Source: an uncultured Selenomonas sp. (GTDB taxonomy: Bacteria > Bacillota > Negativicutes > Selenomonadales > Selenomonadaceae). Taken from it: 15,882 bases of DNA. The stretch lies in the NCBI GenBank assembly GCA_900552565.1, contig USAK01000037.1:1-15882 (forward strand), written 5' to 3'. Positions 7,232 through 15,473 of this stretch are shown in pieces (position 1 is the first letter of the stretch; the number at the start of each line of letters is the position of its first letter). The translations under genes and the position numbers were made by a program. The notes under the pieces were generated by a model. It was given only the letters and a program-made list of their open reading frames with translations, had not been told where the DNA came from and made no database searches.

Positions 7232-8737
7232 TTAGTCGCGGCCGAATTTATCCTTGAGGATGACATCGTGCGAACCGCCCTCGACGATACTCGTTGCCGA
7301 AACAAGCGTAATCTTGGCTTTTTCACGCAGCTCCGGCAGCGTCAGGGCACCGCAGTTGCACATCGTCGAACGAATCTTAGCGAGCGTCGTGCTGACGTTG
7401 TCCTTGAGGGAGCCGGCGTACGGAACGTAGGAGTCAACGCCTTCCTCAAACGACAGCTTGCGGGCACCGCCGAGGTCGTAGCGCTGCCAGTTGCGCGCAC
7501 GGTTGGAACCTTCGCCCCAATACTCTTTGTAGTACGTGCCATTGACTTTGACTTTGTCCGTCGGGCTCTCGTCGAAGCGCGAGAAGTAACGGCCGAGCAT
7601 CAGGAAGTCAGCACCCATAGCCAGAGCCAGCGTCATGTGATAGTCGTGAACGATACCACCATCGGAGCAGACCGGGATATAAACGCCCGTTTCCTCATAA
7701 TAACGGTCACGCTCTGCGCAGACATCGATGAGTGCCGTAGCCTGGCCGCGGCCAATGCCCTTCGTCTCACGCGTGATGCAGATGGAGCCGCCGCCGATAC
7801 CGACTTTGATGAAGTCAGCGCCAGCCTCAGCGAGGAAGCGGAAGCCTTCTGCATCGACGACATTGCCGGCGCCGACTTTGACGTCATTGCCAAAATGCTC
7901 GTGGATGTAACGGAGCGTGATGCGCTGCCACTCGGAGAAACCTTCCGAGGAGTCGATGCAGAGGACATCTGCGCCGGCTTTCAGCAGGGCCGGAACGCGT
8001 TCCGCATAGTCGCGCGTGTTGATGCCGGCACCGACGATATAGCGCTTGTTCTCATCGATGAGCTCGAGCTCATGCTCTTTGTTGTCCGTGTAATCCTTGC
8101 GGAAGACCATGTAACGCAGGCGCTGGTTCTTGTCAACGAGCGGCAGCATGTTGAGTTTGTGCTCCCAGATGAGGTCATTGGCTTTCGTCAGCGTCGTCGT
8201 GTCAGCGTCAGCGTAAACGAGCTTCTCAAACGGCGTCATGAAGGACTGGGCCGGCGTATCGAGGCTCATGCGCGAGATGCGGTAGTCACGGCTCGTCACG
8301 ATGCCGAGCAGTTTGCCCGTTGGCGTGCCGTCTTCCGTGACAGCCATCGTAGAATGCCCCGTCTTCTGCAGCAGGTCGAGGATTTCACCGAGTGTCGTCG
8401 TCGGCTTGATGTTCGAGTCACTGCTGACAAAACCGGATTTGTAATTCTTGACACGGGATACCATAGCAGCTTCTGCTTCAATGCTCTGCGAACCGTAGAT
8501 AAAGGATACGCCGCCCTCTTTGGCGAGTGCAATGGCCATCGTATCATTCGAAACGGCCTGCATGATAGCAGACGTCATCGGGATATTCATTGAAATCTTC
8601 GGCTCTTCACCCTTCTTGAACTTCACAAGCGGCGTCTTAAGAGATACATTATTCGGGATACATTTATCCGAGGAATACCCCGGGACGAGAAGATACTCTC
8701 CAAACGTGTGTGATGGTTCTTTGAAATAGAATGCCAA
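7232..8737 (-). CDS. guaB: IMP dehydrogenase
   Basis: A 501-residue enzyme converting IMP to XMP with NAD+, the committed step of GMP synthesis in the cytoplasm. It has the N-terminal barrel part starting [22 protein letters not shown], a CBS-domain pair at about 97-213 (for example [25 protein letters not shown]), and the catalytic loop GGGSICITR with the active Cys at about 320, followed by [13 protein letters not shown]. The TTG at 8737 is chosen because AAGGGG lies five bases before it and the family starts at this point. Longer in-frame starts, up to ATG 8818, fall inside the promoter itself. This sequence subtype ([25 protein letters not shown]) is close to clostridial IMPDH. It is transcribed alone. 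Confidence 0.96.
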   Translation of the reverse strand: MAFYFKEPSHTFGEYLLVPGYSSDKCIPNNVSLKTPLVKFKKGEEPKISMNIPMTSAIMQAVSNDTMAIALAKEGGVSFIYGSQSIEAEAAMVSRVKNYKSGFVSSDSNIKPTTTLGEILDLLQKTGHSTMAVTEDGTPTGKLLGIVTSRDYRISRMSLDTPAQSFMTPFEKLVYADADTTTLTKANDLIWEHKLNMLPLVDKNQRLRYMVFRKDYTDNKEHELELIDENKRYIVGAGINTRDYAERVPALLKAGADVLCIDSSEGFSEWQRITLRYIHEHFGNDVKVGAGNVVDAEGFRFLAEAGADFIKVGIGGGSICITRETKGIGRGQATALIDVCAERDRYYEETGVYIPVCSDGGIVHDYHMTLALAMGADFLMLGRYFSRFDESPTDKVKVNGTYYKEYWGEGSNRARNWQRYDLGGARKLSFEEGVDSYVPYAGSLKDNVSTTLAKIRSTMCNCGALTLPELREKAKITLVSATSIVEGGSHDVILKDKFGRD

Positions 8738-8789
8738 CGTAACCCCTTCTTTCTTGAATACTGCAACCTGTCTTAGATATATTGTTGCT

Positions 8790-8829
8790 AGTTTACTATA
8801 AAGGAGAACGGCTGTCAATCTCCTTTATA
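8790..8829 (-). promoter_or_regulatory. guaB promoter with flanking 11-bp palindrome (candidate operator)
   Basis: On the minus strand TTGACA (8818-8813), 17 bases, then TAAACT (8795-8790), a near-consensus promoter. The -35 box sits in the 11-base centre of a perfect inverted repeat, TATAAAGGAGA (8797-8807) and TCTCCTTTATA (8819-8829), whose right-hand copy in plus coordinates lies just upstream of the -35 and whose left-hand copy fills the spacer. The arms are spaced about two helical turns apart, as expected for a dimeric repressor. Regulation by purine level is an inference. Confidence 0.75.
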
Positions 8830-8876
8830 AAACTTTGTTTACAATGTTACAACAAACATAAAAGACACGTTCGATA

Positions 8877-8912
8877 CCTGCGGATTTACAGCTTTATTAT
8901 ATCACCCGCAGG
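8877..8912. repeat. Long-loop inverted repeat between the Wzi-like gene and guaB
   Basis: CCTGCGG (8877-8883) pairs with CCGCAGG (8906-8912) across a 22-base AT-rich loop. It lies about 45 bases past the stop of the Wzi-like gene. No T-run follows, so it is a poor intrinsic terminator. The minus-strand loop contains TATAAT, so it could also be part of a distal promoter. Confidence 0.35.
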
Positions 8913-8956
8913 CGCCCGACGTAAAGAAATTCGTGTATTTGCACTTGTACACGCGG

Positions 8957-10504
8957 TCAATACTGCCAGCGGGCCGTCGCGGTTGCAAAAACGTCCTTAT
9001 CCTTGCGCTGCGTATAGTCTGCGTGCTCAATTTTCGCAAGGCCGAGGGAACCGTCAATAAAGAAATGGTCCTGCAGCTTGACGCGTCCCGTCAGGGCTGC
9101 TTCATAAACGCTTGGATGGTTCAGCGTGCTGCGGTCGAACTCCGTGCGCATGAAATACGCGCCAATCTGGTTCTCCCCCGGCAGATAATGGTTGACACCG
9201 GCATAATACTTCCTGGCGTTATTGCCCATCGCATCGCCGATGATGTCATCGCTGTATGTCCAGCCATTCTGATATTTCTGGTGGACATACCAGAACGGAT
9301 TCGTCGAGGCATATTCAAGCGTCATGTCCCACGAACCGTCTTTCGTGAGCTGCGGCAGATACGTGCCGAAGCGGTAGCCGCGCTCTGTCGGCTGCAGGCC
9401 GCCGGCGTCCTCGCCGTAAACCTCGCCGTAGAACTGCACGCCCGGCAGGCGCACGCGGAAATCACCGCCCGCGATATCGTTCCAGCGGTCTTCACCGGCA
9501 TCGTCATTATGCCCAGTACCCCAATGACGCCAGTCCGACTTCGAGAGGCCATTGCCGTCGCCGCCGAGCATGGAGACGCGCATGAGACCAAACGTGAAGG
9601 CCTTCGACGGCGTGAAGTCCGCGCGCAGACCGAGGAGACCGGCGTGGTCATAATCCGTATGCCCCGACTTTACACGGTCTTCGCGGTCGCCTTCGAGCTG
9701 GCCATAGAACACATGGTAATTCTGCTTGCCGAGGAAACGGAAGAATCCGCCTACCGGCACATCATCCTCAAGATGCACCTGCACCGCCGTCAGCGGCTTC
9801 ATCGTATGGTCAAGTACGAGTTTGCCAGTTTTTCCCTGACCATAGCTCATGGCTTCACGGCCGGCCGTATACTCAACGATGCCCGTCTTCGTCTTGATGT
9901 AGCCTTCTTCGAATTTGAGCTTGGCATCATCATCGTCATTGAAGCTCAGGCGCGGCGTCACGGAAATGGCCGTCTGATGGCCGATATTGCCCGAGACTTC
10001 TGCTTTAGCCACAGCGTTAAAGCCATCGGCATAGTCATAGCCATTCGTGCCATTGCCAAACGGCTGCCAATGGGCGTTTGGCTGGCCATCGCCGCGTTTC
10101 TGGCTCTGCTTGTACGAGGATTGGTCGCTGTCGTAGCTCGCGAGCTGCACTGAAGCCTGACGCAGCGCCAGGTCATCCTGCTTGCGCTGTCCCTGGAGCG
10201 TCTCTACTTCTGCCGCAAAGGACTCGCGCAGAGTTGCAAGCTCTTCGGCCAGATATCTTGGCATCGGCTTGACTTTGGCCTTCTCCTCAGCCTGCAGCAC
10301 CCACTTTGCCATCTGCAGGCGGCTGTACGGGCGCGCGCCATCCGGCAGGTCATCGATATAGCCCATGCCGCTGAGCTTATCCACATAATCATAATAAACA
10401 CTGCCCATAGGTACATCGGCCGTAACCGCCTGAGCACCAGCCATCCCCGGCATTACAGCAGAGGCAGTTGCTGCCATCATGCCGACAAATAATGATTTTT
10501 TCAT
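8957..10504 (-). CDS. Wzi-like outer-membrane beta-barrel protein (capsule assembly family)
   Basis: A 515-residue exported protein. It begins with a signal peptide (MKKSLFVGMMAATASAVMPGMAGAQA, cleavage near 26) and ends in ATARWQY, whose terminal aromatic residue is typical of outer-membrane barrels. The segment after the signal peptide (VPMGSVYYDYVDKLSGMGYIDDLPDGARPYSRLQMAK) matches the start of Wzi-family proteins and also faintly resembles an SLH domain. A coiled-coil-prone stretch (about 80-115) links it to a barrel with family-like phrases (TGKLVLDHTMKPLTAVQVHLED; NPFWYVHQKYQNGWTYSDDIIGDAMG). Wzi proteins help attach capsule to the outer surface. The alternative is an SLH-linked porin, the usual major outer-membrane protein of Negativicutes. 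GAGGG lies about eight bases before the ATG. It follows a small membrane-protein gene by 37 bases. Confidence 0.75.
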   Translation of the reverse strand: MKKSLFVGMMAATASAVMPGMAGAQAVTADVPMGSVYYDYVDKLSGMGYIDDLPDGARPYSRLQMAKWVLQAEEKAKVKPMPRYLAEELATLRESFAAEVETLQGQRKQDDLALRQASVQLASYDSDQSSYKQSQKRGDGQPNAHWQPFGNGTNGYDYADGFNAVAKAEVSGNIGHQTAISVTPRLSFNDDDDAKLKFEEGYIKTKTGIVEYTAGREAMSYGQGKTGKLVLDHTMKPLTAVQVHLEDDVPVGGFFRFLGKQNYHVFYGQLEGDREDRVKSGHTDYDHAGLLGLRADFTPSKAFTFGLMRVSMLGGDGNGLSKSDWRHWGTGHNDDAGEDRWNDIAGGDFRVRLPGVQFYGEVYGEDAGGLQPTERGYRFGTYLPQLTKDGSWDMTLEYASTNPFWYVHQKYQNGWTYSDDIIGDAMGNNARKYYAGVNHYLPGENQIGAYFMRTEFDRSTLNHPSVYEAALTGRVKLQDHFFIDGSLGLAKIEHADYTQRKDKDVFATATARWQY

Positions 10505-10541
10505 TTCCTTATCCCTCTATCCTCTATAAAATTCCATTCAC

Positions 10542-10646
10542 TCAATGCATCTTATGCCTGCGGTAGCTGCGGTATCCGTAAATCGTGCCTGCGAAAATAA
10601 AAACCACGGCGAAAAGGGCCAGCAGCTGTTCGAGAAAACTTGCCAT
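10542..10646 (-). CDS. Small membrane protein of 34 residues upstream of the Wzi-like gene
   Basis: An open frame of 34 codons encoding MASFLEQLLALFAVVFIFAG followed by TIYGYRSYRRHKMH. One membrane helix spans about residues 5-22 and the tail is basic (YRSYRRHK), predicting an N-out/C-in single-pass peptide. A perfect AGGAGG lies eight bases before the ATG, and a promoter lies about 63 bases upstream of the start. The 37-base gap to the next gene has no terminator, so both are probably cotranscribed. I do not recognise a family. It could be a helper of the outer-membrane protein's export or a stress-type small membrane protein. Confidence 0.7.
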   Translation of the reverse strand: MASFLEQLLALFAVVFIFAGTIYGYRSYRRHKMH

Positions 10647-10715
10647 GCATTTTTCCTCCTATTCATGTGCTGTGTTCATCTGCAGCAGACGTCCTAAAGC
10701 ACAACGTTACGTTTC

Positions 10716-10724
10716 ATTATAGCA
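10716..10724 (-). promoter_or_regulatory. Extended -10 promoter for the small membrane protein and Wzi-like gene
   Basis: On the minus strand TG-C-TATAAT (10724-10716), with no good -35. Predicted start near 10709. The TATAATGAAACG sequence here is shared exactly with the rfbC promoter. Confidence 0.65.
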
Positions 10725-10829
10725 GTTTTATCCGCTTTCGTGTACCTTTTCATGATTTTTGCCAGCAGACTGTTTTACCTTATTCTCCGAAAAAATTTTA
10801 AATATCATCTTTATGACAGAAGGATTTTC

Positions 10830-10859
10830 ATGTTCAACCGCGAAAAAGAGAATGGATAG
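10830..10859 (+). CDS. Possible 9-residue leader peptide
   Basis: ATG at 10830 preceded by AAGGA five bases upstream encodes MFNREKENG and stops at TAG 10857, right at the left arm of the first leader hairpin. Its position in an apparent attenuator makes a translated leader plausible, but such short frames arise often by chance. Confidence 0.25.
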   Translation: MFNREKENG

Positions 10860-10956
10860 TGGTGATAGACTATCCGATCCCTCGTAGCCGGTATCCTTTT
10901 CACTTCCCCGGCTGCCTTTGGCGGCTGACTCCCCCAATTGTCAGCCGCTTCTTTTT
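10854..10956 (+). promoter_or_regulatory. Attenuator-like leader upstream of the histidine kinase
   Basis: Three hairpins lie in series: GGATAG (10854-10859)/CTATCC (10870-10875), AGCCGG (10886-10891)/CCGGCT (10908-10913), and a terminator with GCGGCTGAC (10921-10929)/GTCAGCCGC (10940-10948) followed by TTCTTTTT. AGCCG at 10886 could also pair with CGGCT in the terminator's left arm, giving an antiterminator. No plus-strand gene lies upstream and only 35 bases separate the T-run from the kinase start, so expression of the operon would need readthrough. The promoter for this leader is not clear. I do not recognise a riboswitch class, and a separate small RNA is the alternative. Confidence 0.6.
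10921..10956 (+). terminator. Intrinsic terminator directly before the histidine kinase gene
   Basis: A perfect 9-bp GC-rich stem with a 10-base loop, followed by TTCTTTTT. Orientation is plus, towards the kinase gene. Confidence 0.85.
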
Positions 10957-10991
10957 ACTTGTGTGCTTGTGCAGAAAGAAGATGACCGCCG

Positions 10992-12773
10992 ATGGAACAT
11001 TTTATCCGTGACAATTTACGCATCCGCACGTTTGCCGCGGTCATGCTGCTGAACTTTCTCGTGATCTTGGTCATCTCCATCTTTTTTCAGCAGCGTTCGC
11101 TTTCCTTCTTTGAACAGGAATATGCCGATGCCGTCTATGAACAGGCCCAGGCCAATGGCGCGCTTGTGGACAGCGGCTGGCAGTCCCTCTACCAGACCAC
11201 AGCGGATGCGGCGTTTGATTCGGCGCTGCGCGAAAAGCTCGCCGCGCCGGACAGCCAGTTACCGGATGCAGCCAAAGAAATTGCCGCCATCCTGCGTGCC
11301 TATAAGAACCGCAATGCCCAGATTGACCGCATCAGCCTCTACGAGCCTGCCACGGGCCGCCTGATAAGGTCGGATGAATACCATTCTGTCATGATGCTCC
11401 ATCCCGATGGCGACGGCAAAGCCTGGCTGGATACCATCAGCCAGCAGCAGGGACGCAGTCCCTTCCTCGGCGAAGACTTAATTGGCGCCTCACCGCAGAA
11501 AGTCTATCTCTATCATCAGCCTGTATATGATAAGGACGGTCGGCTGCTCGCCTATCTGACAACATCGTGCAGTGAGTGCAGACTCTATTATGCCTATCTC
11601 ACCCCCATCATCCAGAAAAAAGAAAGTGCCGTTCTCCTCTATCATACTGACGGCACTCTGCTGAGCGGCAGCCTCGATGATGAAGAGGCTGGCCCCGTTC
11701 AGGCCATTCTCCGCGATAAGATTGCCCAAAATCCCGACGGGCAGACTTCGCTTCATCTGCATAATCAGGATTACTTCGCCGTCTGGCTTTCCCTGCCCTT
11801 TTCGGGGGACGTTTTCTGCCTGATCAAATCCCAGCATGACTTCCATGCGCAAATCATACAGATGCAGGTGCTCTGTGTCCTCTCCGCGCTGGTTCTGCTG
11901 CTCTTATCGGCCGTCTTCCTCTATTGGATTTCCCTGCGTCTGGCACGTCCGGCTGAGGAACTGGCTGAGGCCATGCACGAGGCAGGGCGCGGCAATCTTA
12001 CGGTACGCGCACCAGTGACCGGTCATGACGAAATTTCTTATCTGGCCCTTTCCTTCAATGAAATGCTGCAGAAGATGCATGACCTCATTGAACGCCTGGC
12101 CAGTGAAAAAGAACAGAAAAAAGAAGCCGAGCTCAAGGCCCTGCAGTATCAGATTCGCCCGCATTTCATCTATAATATGCTCAATGCCATCCGCTTTGCC
12201 GCCATCATGCAGGGAGCGCGCAATCTCGGCAAGCTGCTGTCCGACTTTGTCGAACTCCTGCGTGCCAGCACAAACCGCAATGGCGTTTTTGTCCCGCTTT
12301 CTGAAGAAATCGGCACCCTGCGCCACTACATCGCCCTGCAGGAATTCCGGCTGATGGATGCATTTACCGTAGATTTTTCTATTGCCGACGAGACTCTCAC
12401 CTGCATCGTGCCGCGCATGCTCCTGCAGCCGCTTGTCGAAAACAGTATTCTGCATGGGCCTTCGGCCAGCCAATCCTGCTGTCATATAGAAATCTCTGCC
12501 CATCTCACCAAAGACCGTCTTCACCTGATTGTAAAAGACGATGGACAGGGCATGACGCCAGAGCAAATTGACCAATTGGAGCATGGCACGGCTGCAGGCA
12601 AAAGACCTGCCCACGGCGGTCTTTCCGGCATTGGCGTCCGCAACATCATTGAGAGACTTCATCTATATTATGGAGAAAAGGCCCGCCTGCATTATGAAAG
12701 TGACGGACAGTCCTTCACCAAAGCAGAGATCACGCTGCCAATTTCTCACGATGTCCATGAATACGAAATTTAA
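10992..12773 (+). CDS. YesM/LytS-type sensor histidine kinase
   Basis: A 593-residue inner-membrane kinase. Membrane segments lie at about 12-31 and 287-315, enclosing an extracytoplasmic sensor of about 255 residues. A HAMP domain (about 310-365) and a short coiled coil follow, then the His_kinase motif LQYQIRPHFIYNMLNAIRF with phosphoacceptor His391. The ATPase domain shows LLQPLVENSILHG (Asn484), VKDDGQGM (Asp517) and GIGVRNIIERLHLYYG. It should phosphorylate the regulator encoded two genes downstream. The intervening gene encodes a sugar-binding protein, suggesting that ligand reaches the kinase through it. The ribosome binding site is weak (AAGAAG about ten bases upstream). It is first in a three-gene operon controlled by an upstream terminator. 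Confidence 0.93.
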   Translation: MEHFIRDNLRIRTFAAVMLLNFLVILVISIFFQQRSLSFFEQEYADAVYEQAQANGALVDSGWQSLYQTTADAAFDSALREKLAAPDSQLPDAAKEIAAILRAYKNRNAQIDRISLYEPATGRLIRSDEYHSVMMLHPDGDGKAWLDTISQQQGRSPFLGEDLIGASPQKVYLYHQPVYDKDGRLLAYLTTSCSECRLYYAYLTPIIQKKESAVLLYHTDGTLLSGSLDDEEAGPVQAILRDKIAQNPDGQTSLHLHNQDYFAVWLSLPFSGDVFCLIKSQHDFHAQIIQMQVLCVLSALVLLLLSAVFLYWISLRLARPAEELAEAMHEAGRGNLTVRAPVTGHDEISYLALSFNEMLQKMHDLIERLASEKEQKKEAELKALQYQIRPHFIYNMLNAIRFAAIMQGARNLGKLLSDFVELLRASTNRNGVFVPLSEEIGTLRHYIALQEFRLMDAFTVDFSIADETLTCIVPRMLLQPLVENSILHGPSASQSCCHIEISAHLTKDRLHLIVKDDGQGMTPEQIDQLEHGTAAGKRPAHGGLSGIGVRNIIERLHLYYGEKARLHYESDGQSFTKAEITLPISHDVHEYEI

Positions 12774-12812
12774 AGTCTGCAGATATAGAAATTATAGAAA
12801 GGAAGTATGCCC

Positions 12813-13751
12813 ATGCGCCTCATGATGATGGTCTTTGCCGCGCTGCTCACGGGTATTTTCATCGTGCTGCTGCCCATGCAGAATCAGGAAAATTCTATCG
12901 CACGGCCTGCCTATACCGTCGGCGTTGTCCTCAAGGCCATGGACAGCGAGCATTGGCTGGCCGTCCGTTCCAGCATGCAGGAAGCCGCGCAGGAGAAAAA
13001 TATCCGTCTGATTGTCATGACGCCGGAAAACGAATTGGCCTATGATGAACAGAACCAGATTATCGAAGACCTGTTCGCCGGCGGCATCGACGCCCTGATT
13101 GTCTCGCCGGTCAACATTCACCATACGGACCAATGGGTGCAGGAAGCCAAAGAACGCGGACTGCCGCTGCTGACGATTGATGAAAAGATTGACGGCATCC
13201 CCTATGTCGGGTCCGATAATTATGCCATTGGCCAGACTGCTGCCAAAGAAATGGCCGCCCGACTGCCGGAAGGTGCCTCTGTAGGCATCATCGCGGGCAG
13301 CGCCAATCAGGATGCCCACATCCAGCGCGTTGCCGGCTTCCGCGACTATCTGTCGGCTTCTCACAGCCTGCAGCTTGTCGACGTCGAAGCCGATGAAACC
13401 AAATACCGGCAGGCCACCATTGAGACTGAGCAGATGCTCAAAACACATCCAGACCTGCAGGGGCTGTTTGTCACCAGTGCCATGATGACCTTAGGTGCCA
13501 TAGACGCGACGGAGATGCATACGCCGGCCATCCACATCATCGGTGTAGACACACAGAATGATACACTCGCCGCCCTGAAGCGCGGACGTATCGATGCCAT
13601 GATTTCGCAGGATGGGCATGAGACGGGCCAGCTGGCCATCAATGTCATCATGGACCTGCTGTCCGGCACGGCCGTTGAAGAAAATAATTTCATCGAGAAT
13701 GATGTCATCACGCAGGATAAAGCCGATGAATATCAAATCAAGGAAGAATGA
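12813..13751 (+). CDS. Periplasmic sugar-binding protein (RbsB/LacI-like fold), probable co-sensor
   Basis: A 312-residue protein of the type I periplasmic binding family (Peripla_BP_4). An N-terminal hydrophobic segment (RLMMMVFAALLTGIFIVLLP) exports or anchors it; no lipobox Cys is present. The two-lobe pattern begins with YTVGVVLKAMDSEHWLAVRSSMQEAAQ and shows the hallmarks IDALIVSPVN, LPLLTIDEKIDGIPYVGSDNYAIGQTAA, VGIIAGSANQDAHIQRVAGFRDYL, IIGVDTQNDTLAALKRGRIDAMISQD. The chosen ATG has AAAGGAAG seven bases upstream; the ATG at 12807 is too close. No ABC permease or ATPase gene is adjacent. The gene lies between a kinase and its regulator, which parallels the XylFII-LytS xylose sensor of Clostridium. 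Ligand unknown; ribose-like sugars or inositol are candidates. Confidence 0.88.
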   Translation: MRLMMMVFAALLTGIFIVLLPMQNQENSIARPAYTVGVVLKAMDSEHWLAVRSSMQEAAQEKNIRLIVMTPENELAYDEQNQIIEDLFAGGIDALIVSPVNIHHTDQWVQEAKERGLPLLTIDEKIDGIPYVGSDNYAIGQTAAKEMAARLPEGASVGIIAGSANQDAHIQRVAGFRDYLSASHSLQLVDVEADETKYRQATIETEQMLKTHPDLQGLFVTSAMMTLGAIDATEMHTPAIHIIGVDTQNDTLAALKRGRIDAMISQDGHETGQLAINVIMDLLSGTAVEENNFIENDVITQDKADEYQIKEE

Positions 13752-13792
13752 CAGAACAAATCACAGCAGCGATTCTCTAGGGAGGCTTCATT

Positions 13793-15313
13793 TTGTATAA
13801 AGTAATCATTGCGGACGATGATTTCTTAGTCCGAACGTATTTAAAACAGATGATTCCGTGGCAGAAAAATGGCTTTGTCATTGCCGGCGATGCCAAAAAC
13901 GGTCAGGAAGCACTGGACCTCATCGAAAAGGAGCATCTTGCTCTCATCATCACAGATGTCTGCATGCCTGTCCTCGACGGCATCGGCCTCATCCGCGCCA
14001 TGCGCGCCCGCCAGCTCGCCGGCCATATCCTTGTGCTGAGCAGCCACGATGACTTTGCCTATGTTCACGAAGCCATGAAGCTCGGCATCGATGATTATCT
14101 CTTAAAAGACGATTTGACCCCAGAAAATATGCTGGCCTTCCTCAAAGAGCATCTGCAGGACGCAGACAAAGAAAACACACCTGAACATACGGCCCATCCT
14201 GCATCGGTTTCACAGGCAGAGCTCGCCCGCATCGGTCAGGAAAAACTGCTTCATGATTTTTTCCATGGCTTCAGCAGTCAGGGAGCCTTTGCTCCAGAGG
14301 AAGCCGGCGAAAAGGCCCAGAGAGCGGGCCTGCCTGCTTCGTTCCGTTTAGCAGCTGCCAGTCTCATGATGCCGCGCGGCTGGCAAAAGAGACGGCAGGC
14401 CCTCAGTGAGGAAGAACGCGGTTCCTTTCGTCAGGCCTTTCAGGAAATGTGCCAGACGTTTTTTACGCATCATCGGGACGATTTTCAGGGACAGCCTTTT
14501 CTGCTCGAAGACAGGACCGGCTGCTGGGGATTCCTGTTTCTCTTTCCCAAAGACATCCGCCGTGCCGCCGTACTGCAGAAGCTGCAGGATGCGTCTGCCC
14601 ATTTGCAGACACTCATCCGACGTTATTTTGACCTCTGCCCCCTGATGGTACGGACTGCACCGCAGTCCGACTGGGCACGTCTGCTGACCGCCTGGCAGTC
14701 GCTCCTTGCCAAAAAAGATGTTCTCTTCTATTTCACAGAGGGAAATTTCACCGCAGAAGAGCTGCCTCCCGTTACGTCCGCCGTAAATCTCCCGCCTGAC
14801 CTGCCGGCGGAAAAGCTGCTTGCAGAGCTCGGCAGGGAATACCTGACCAGAAAAGCCCTGCAGGACTTCCTCAAACGCCGCTTTCCTCAGCTTACCGACA
14901 AAATCTGGACGAATTTATGGCAGTCGGAAGATTATGCGGGCCTGCAGCAGAATTTATTGCAGGTACTTGCCAATGAGCGGGCAGAAAGTCAGCTTCATCC
15001 CGCCATCCGTCAGGCCCTGCGCTTTATCGAGGAACATTACCGTGAAAACCTCATGCAGGCGGACGTTGCCGCTGCCGTTCATCTGAATCCAGCTTACTTT
15101 TCTACCTTATTCAAGAAAAACATGAACAAGGGCTTCAGCGAATATCTCGCGGAACGGCGAATCAAGGCCGTGCAGCAGCGTCTGACCAGCAGCACGGAAC
15201 GCATCAAGGAGATCGCTTCCGCCGAAGGCTTTGATGATTATCCTTACTTCTGCCGCCTCTTTAAACGGCTCGTCGGCCTGACGCCGCAGGAGTACCGCAC
15301 GCAGAAGATGTAA
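13793..15313 (+). CDS. YesN-type response regulator, AraC-family DNA-binding domain
   Basis: A 506-residue regulator. The receiver domain (1-120) shows the acidic cluster DDD (8-10), the phosphoacceptor Asp55 in LIITDVCMPVLDG and the lysine in YLLKDD. A central region of about 280 residues is less conserved. The C-terminal AraC domain (about 405-506) has two helix-turn-helices: LMQADVAAAVHLNPAYFSTLFKK and IKEIASAEGFDDYPYFCRLFKRLVGLTPQEYR. It starts with TTG: AGGGAGG lies exactly seven bases before it. It is the third gene of the kinase/binding-protein/regulator operon and ends at a terminator. It is predicted to activate genes such as the downstream dehydrogenase. Confidence 0.95.
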   Translation: MYKVIIADDDFLVRTYLKQMIPWQKNGFVIAGDAKNGQEALDLIEKEHLALIITDVCMPVLDGIGLIRAMRARQLAGHILVLSSHDDFAYVHEAMKLGIDDYLLKDDLTPENMLAFLKEHLQDADKENTPEHTAHPASVSQAELARIGQEKLLHDFFHGFSSQGAFAPEEAGEKAQRAGLPASFRLAAASLMMPRGWQKRRQALSEEERGSFRQAFQEMCQTFFTHHRDDFQGQPFLLEDRTGCWGFLFLFPKDIRRAAVLQKLQDASAHLQTLIRRYFDLCPLMVRTAPQSDWARLLTAWQSLLAKKDVLFYFTEGNFTAEELPPVTSAVNLPPDLPAEKLLAELGREYLTRKALQDFLKRRFPQLTDKIWTNLWQSEDYAGLQQNLLQVLANERAESQLHPAIRQALRFIEEHYRENLMQADVAAAVHLNPAYFSTLFKKNMNKGFSEYLAERRIKAVQQRLTSSTERIKEIASAEGFDDYPYFCRLFKRLVGLTPQEYRTQKM

Positions 15314-15336
15314 ACCTCTGCCATATGCCAAAATCC

Positions 15337-15386
15337 AAAAATACGACAACTCTTGTCAAAAAAAAACAAGGCTGTCGTATTTTTTT
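15337..15386 (+). terminator. Intrinsic terminator after the response regulator gene
   Basis: AATACGACA pairs with TGTCGTATT (arms starting about 15340 and 15373). An inner CTTGT (15352-15356) / ACAAG (15366-15370) stem surrounds a poly-A loop, and a run of T follows. It separates the sensor operon from the dehydrogenase gene. Confidence 0.85.
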
Positions 15387-15473
15387 ACGCTGATACTCTT
15401 CGCTGCCAAAAATGTGCCAAGGAAAAGACAATACATCCAAAAAGGTAAAAAGCAAGCGACATAAATAATAAAC

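Noticed and set aside
7268..8593. 441-codon open frame on the plus strand opposite guaB
   Set aside because: It is antisense to a certain gene, lacks a ribosome binding site and resembles no family. Such frames arise from the codon bias of the real gene.
8933..10153. 406-codon plus-strand frame opposite the Wzi-like gene
   Set aside because: Shadow of the real gene, which has a signal peptide and a barrel ending on the other strand.
10728..10937. 69-codon minus-strand frame upstream of the kinase gene
   Set aside because: No ribosome binding site and unlikely composition. The region is better explained by the plus-strand leader and terminator.
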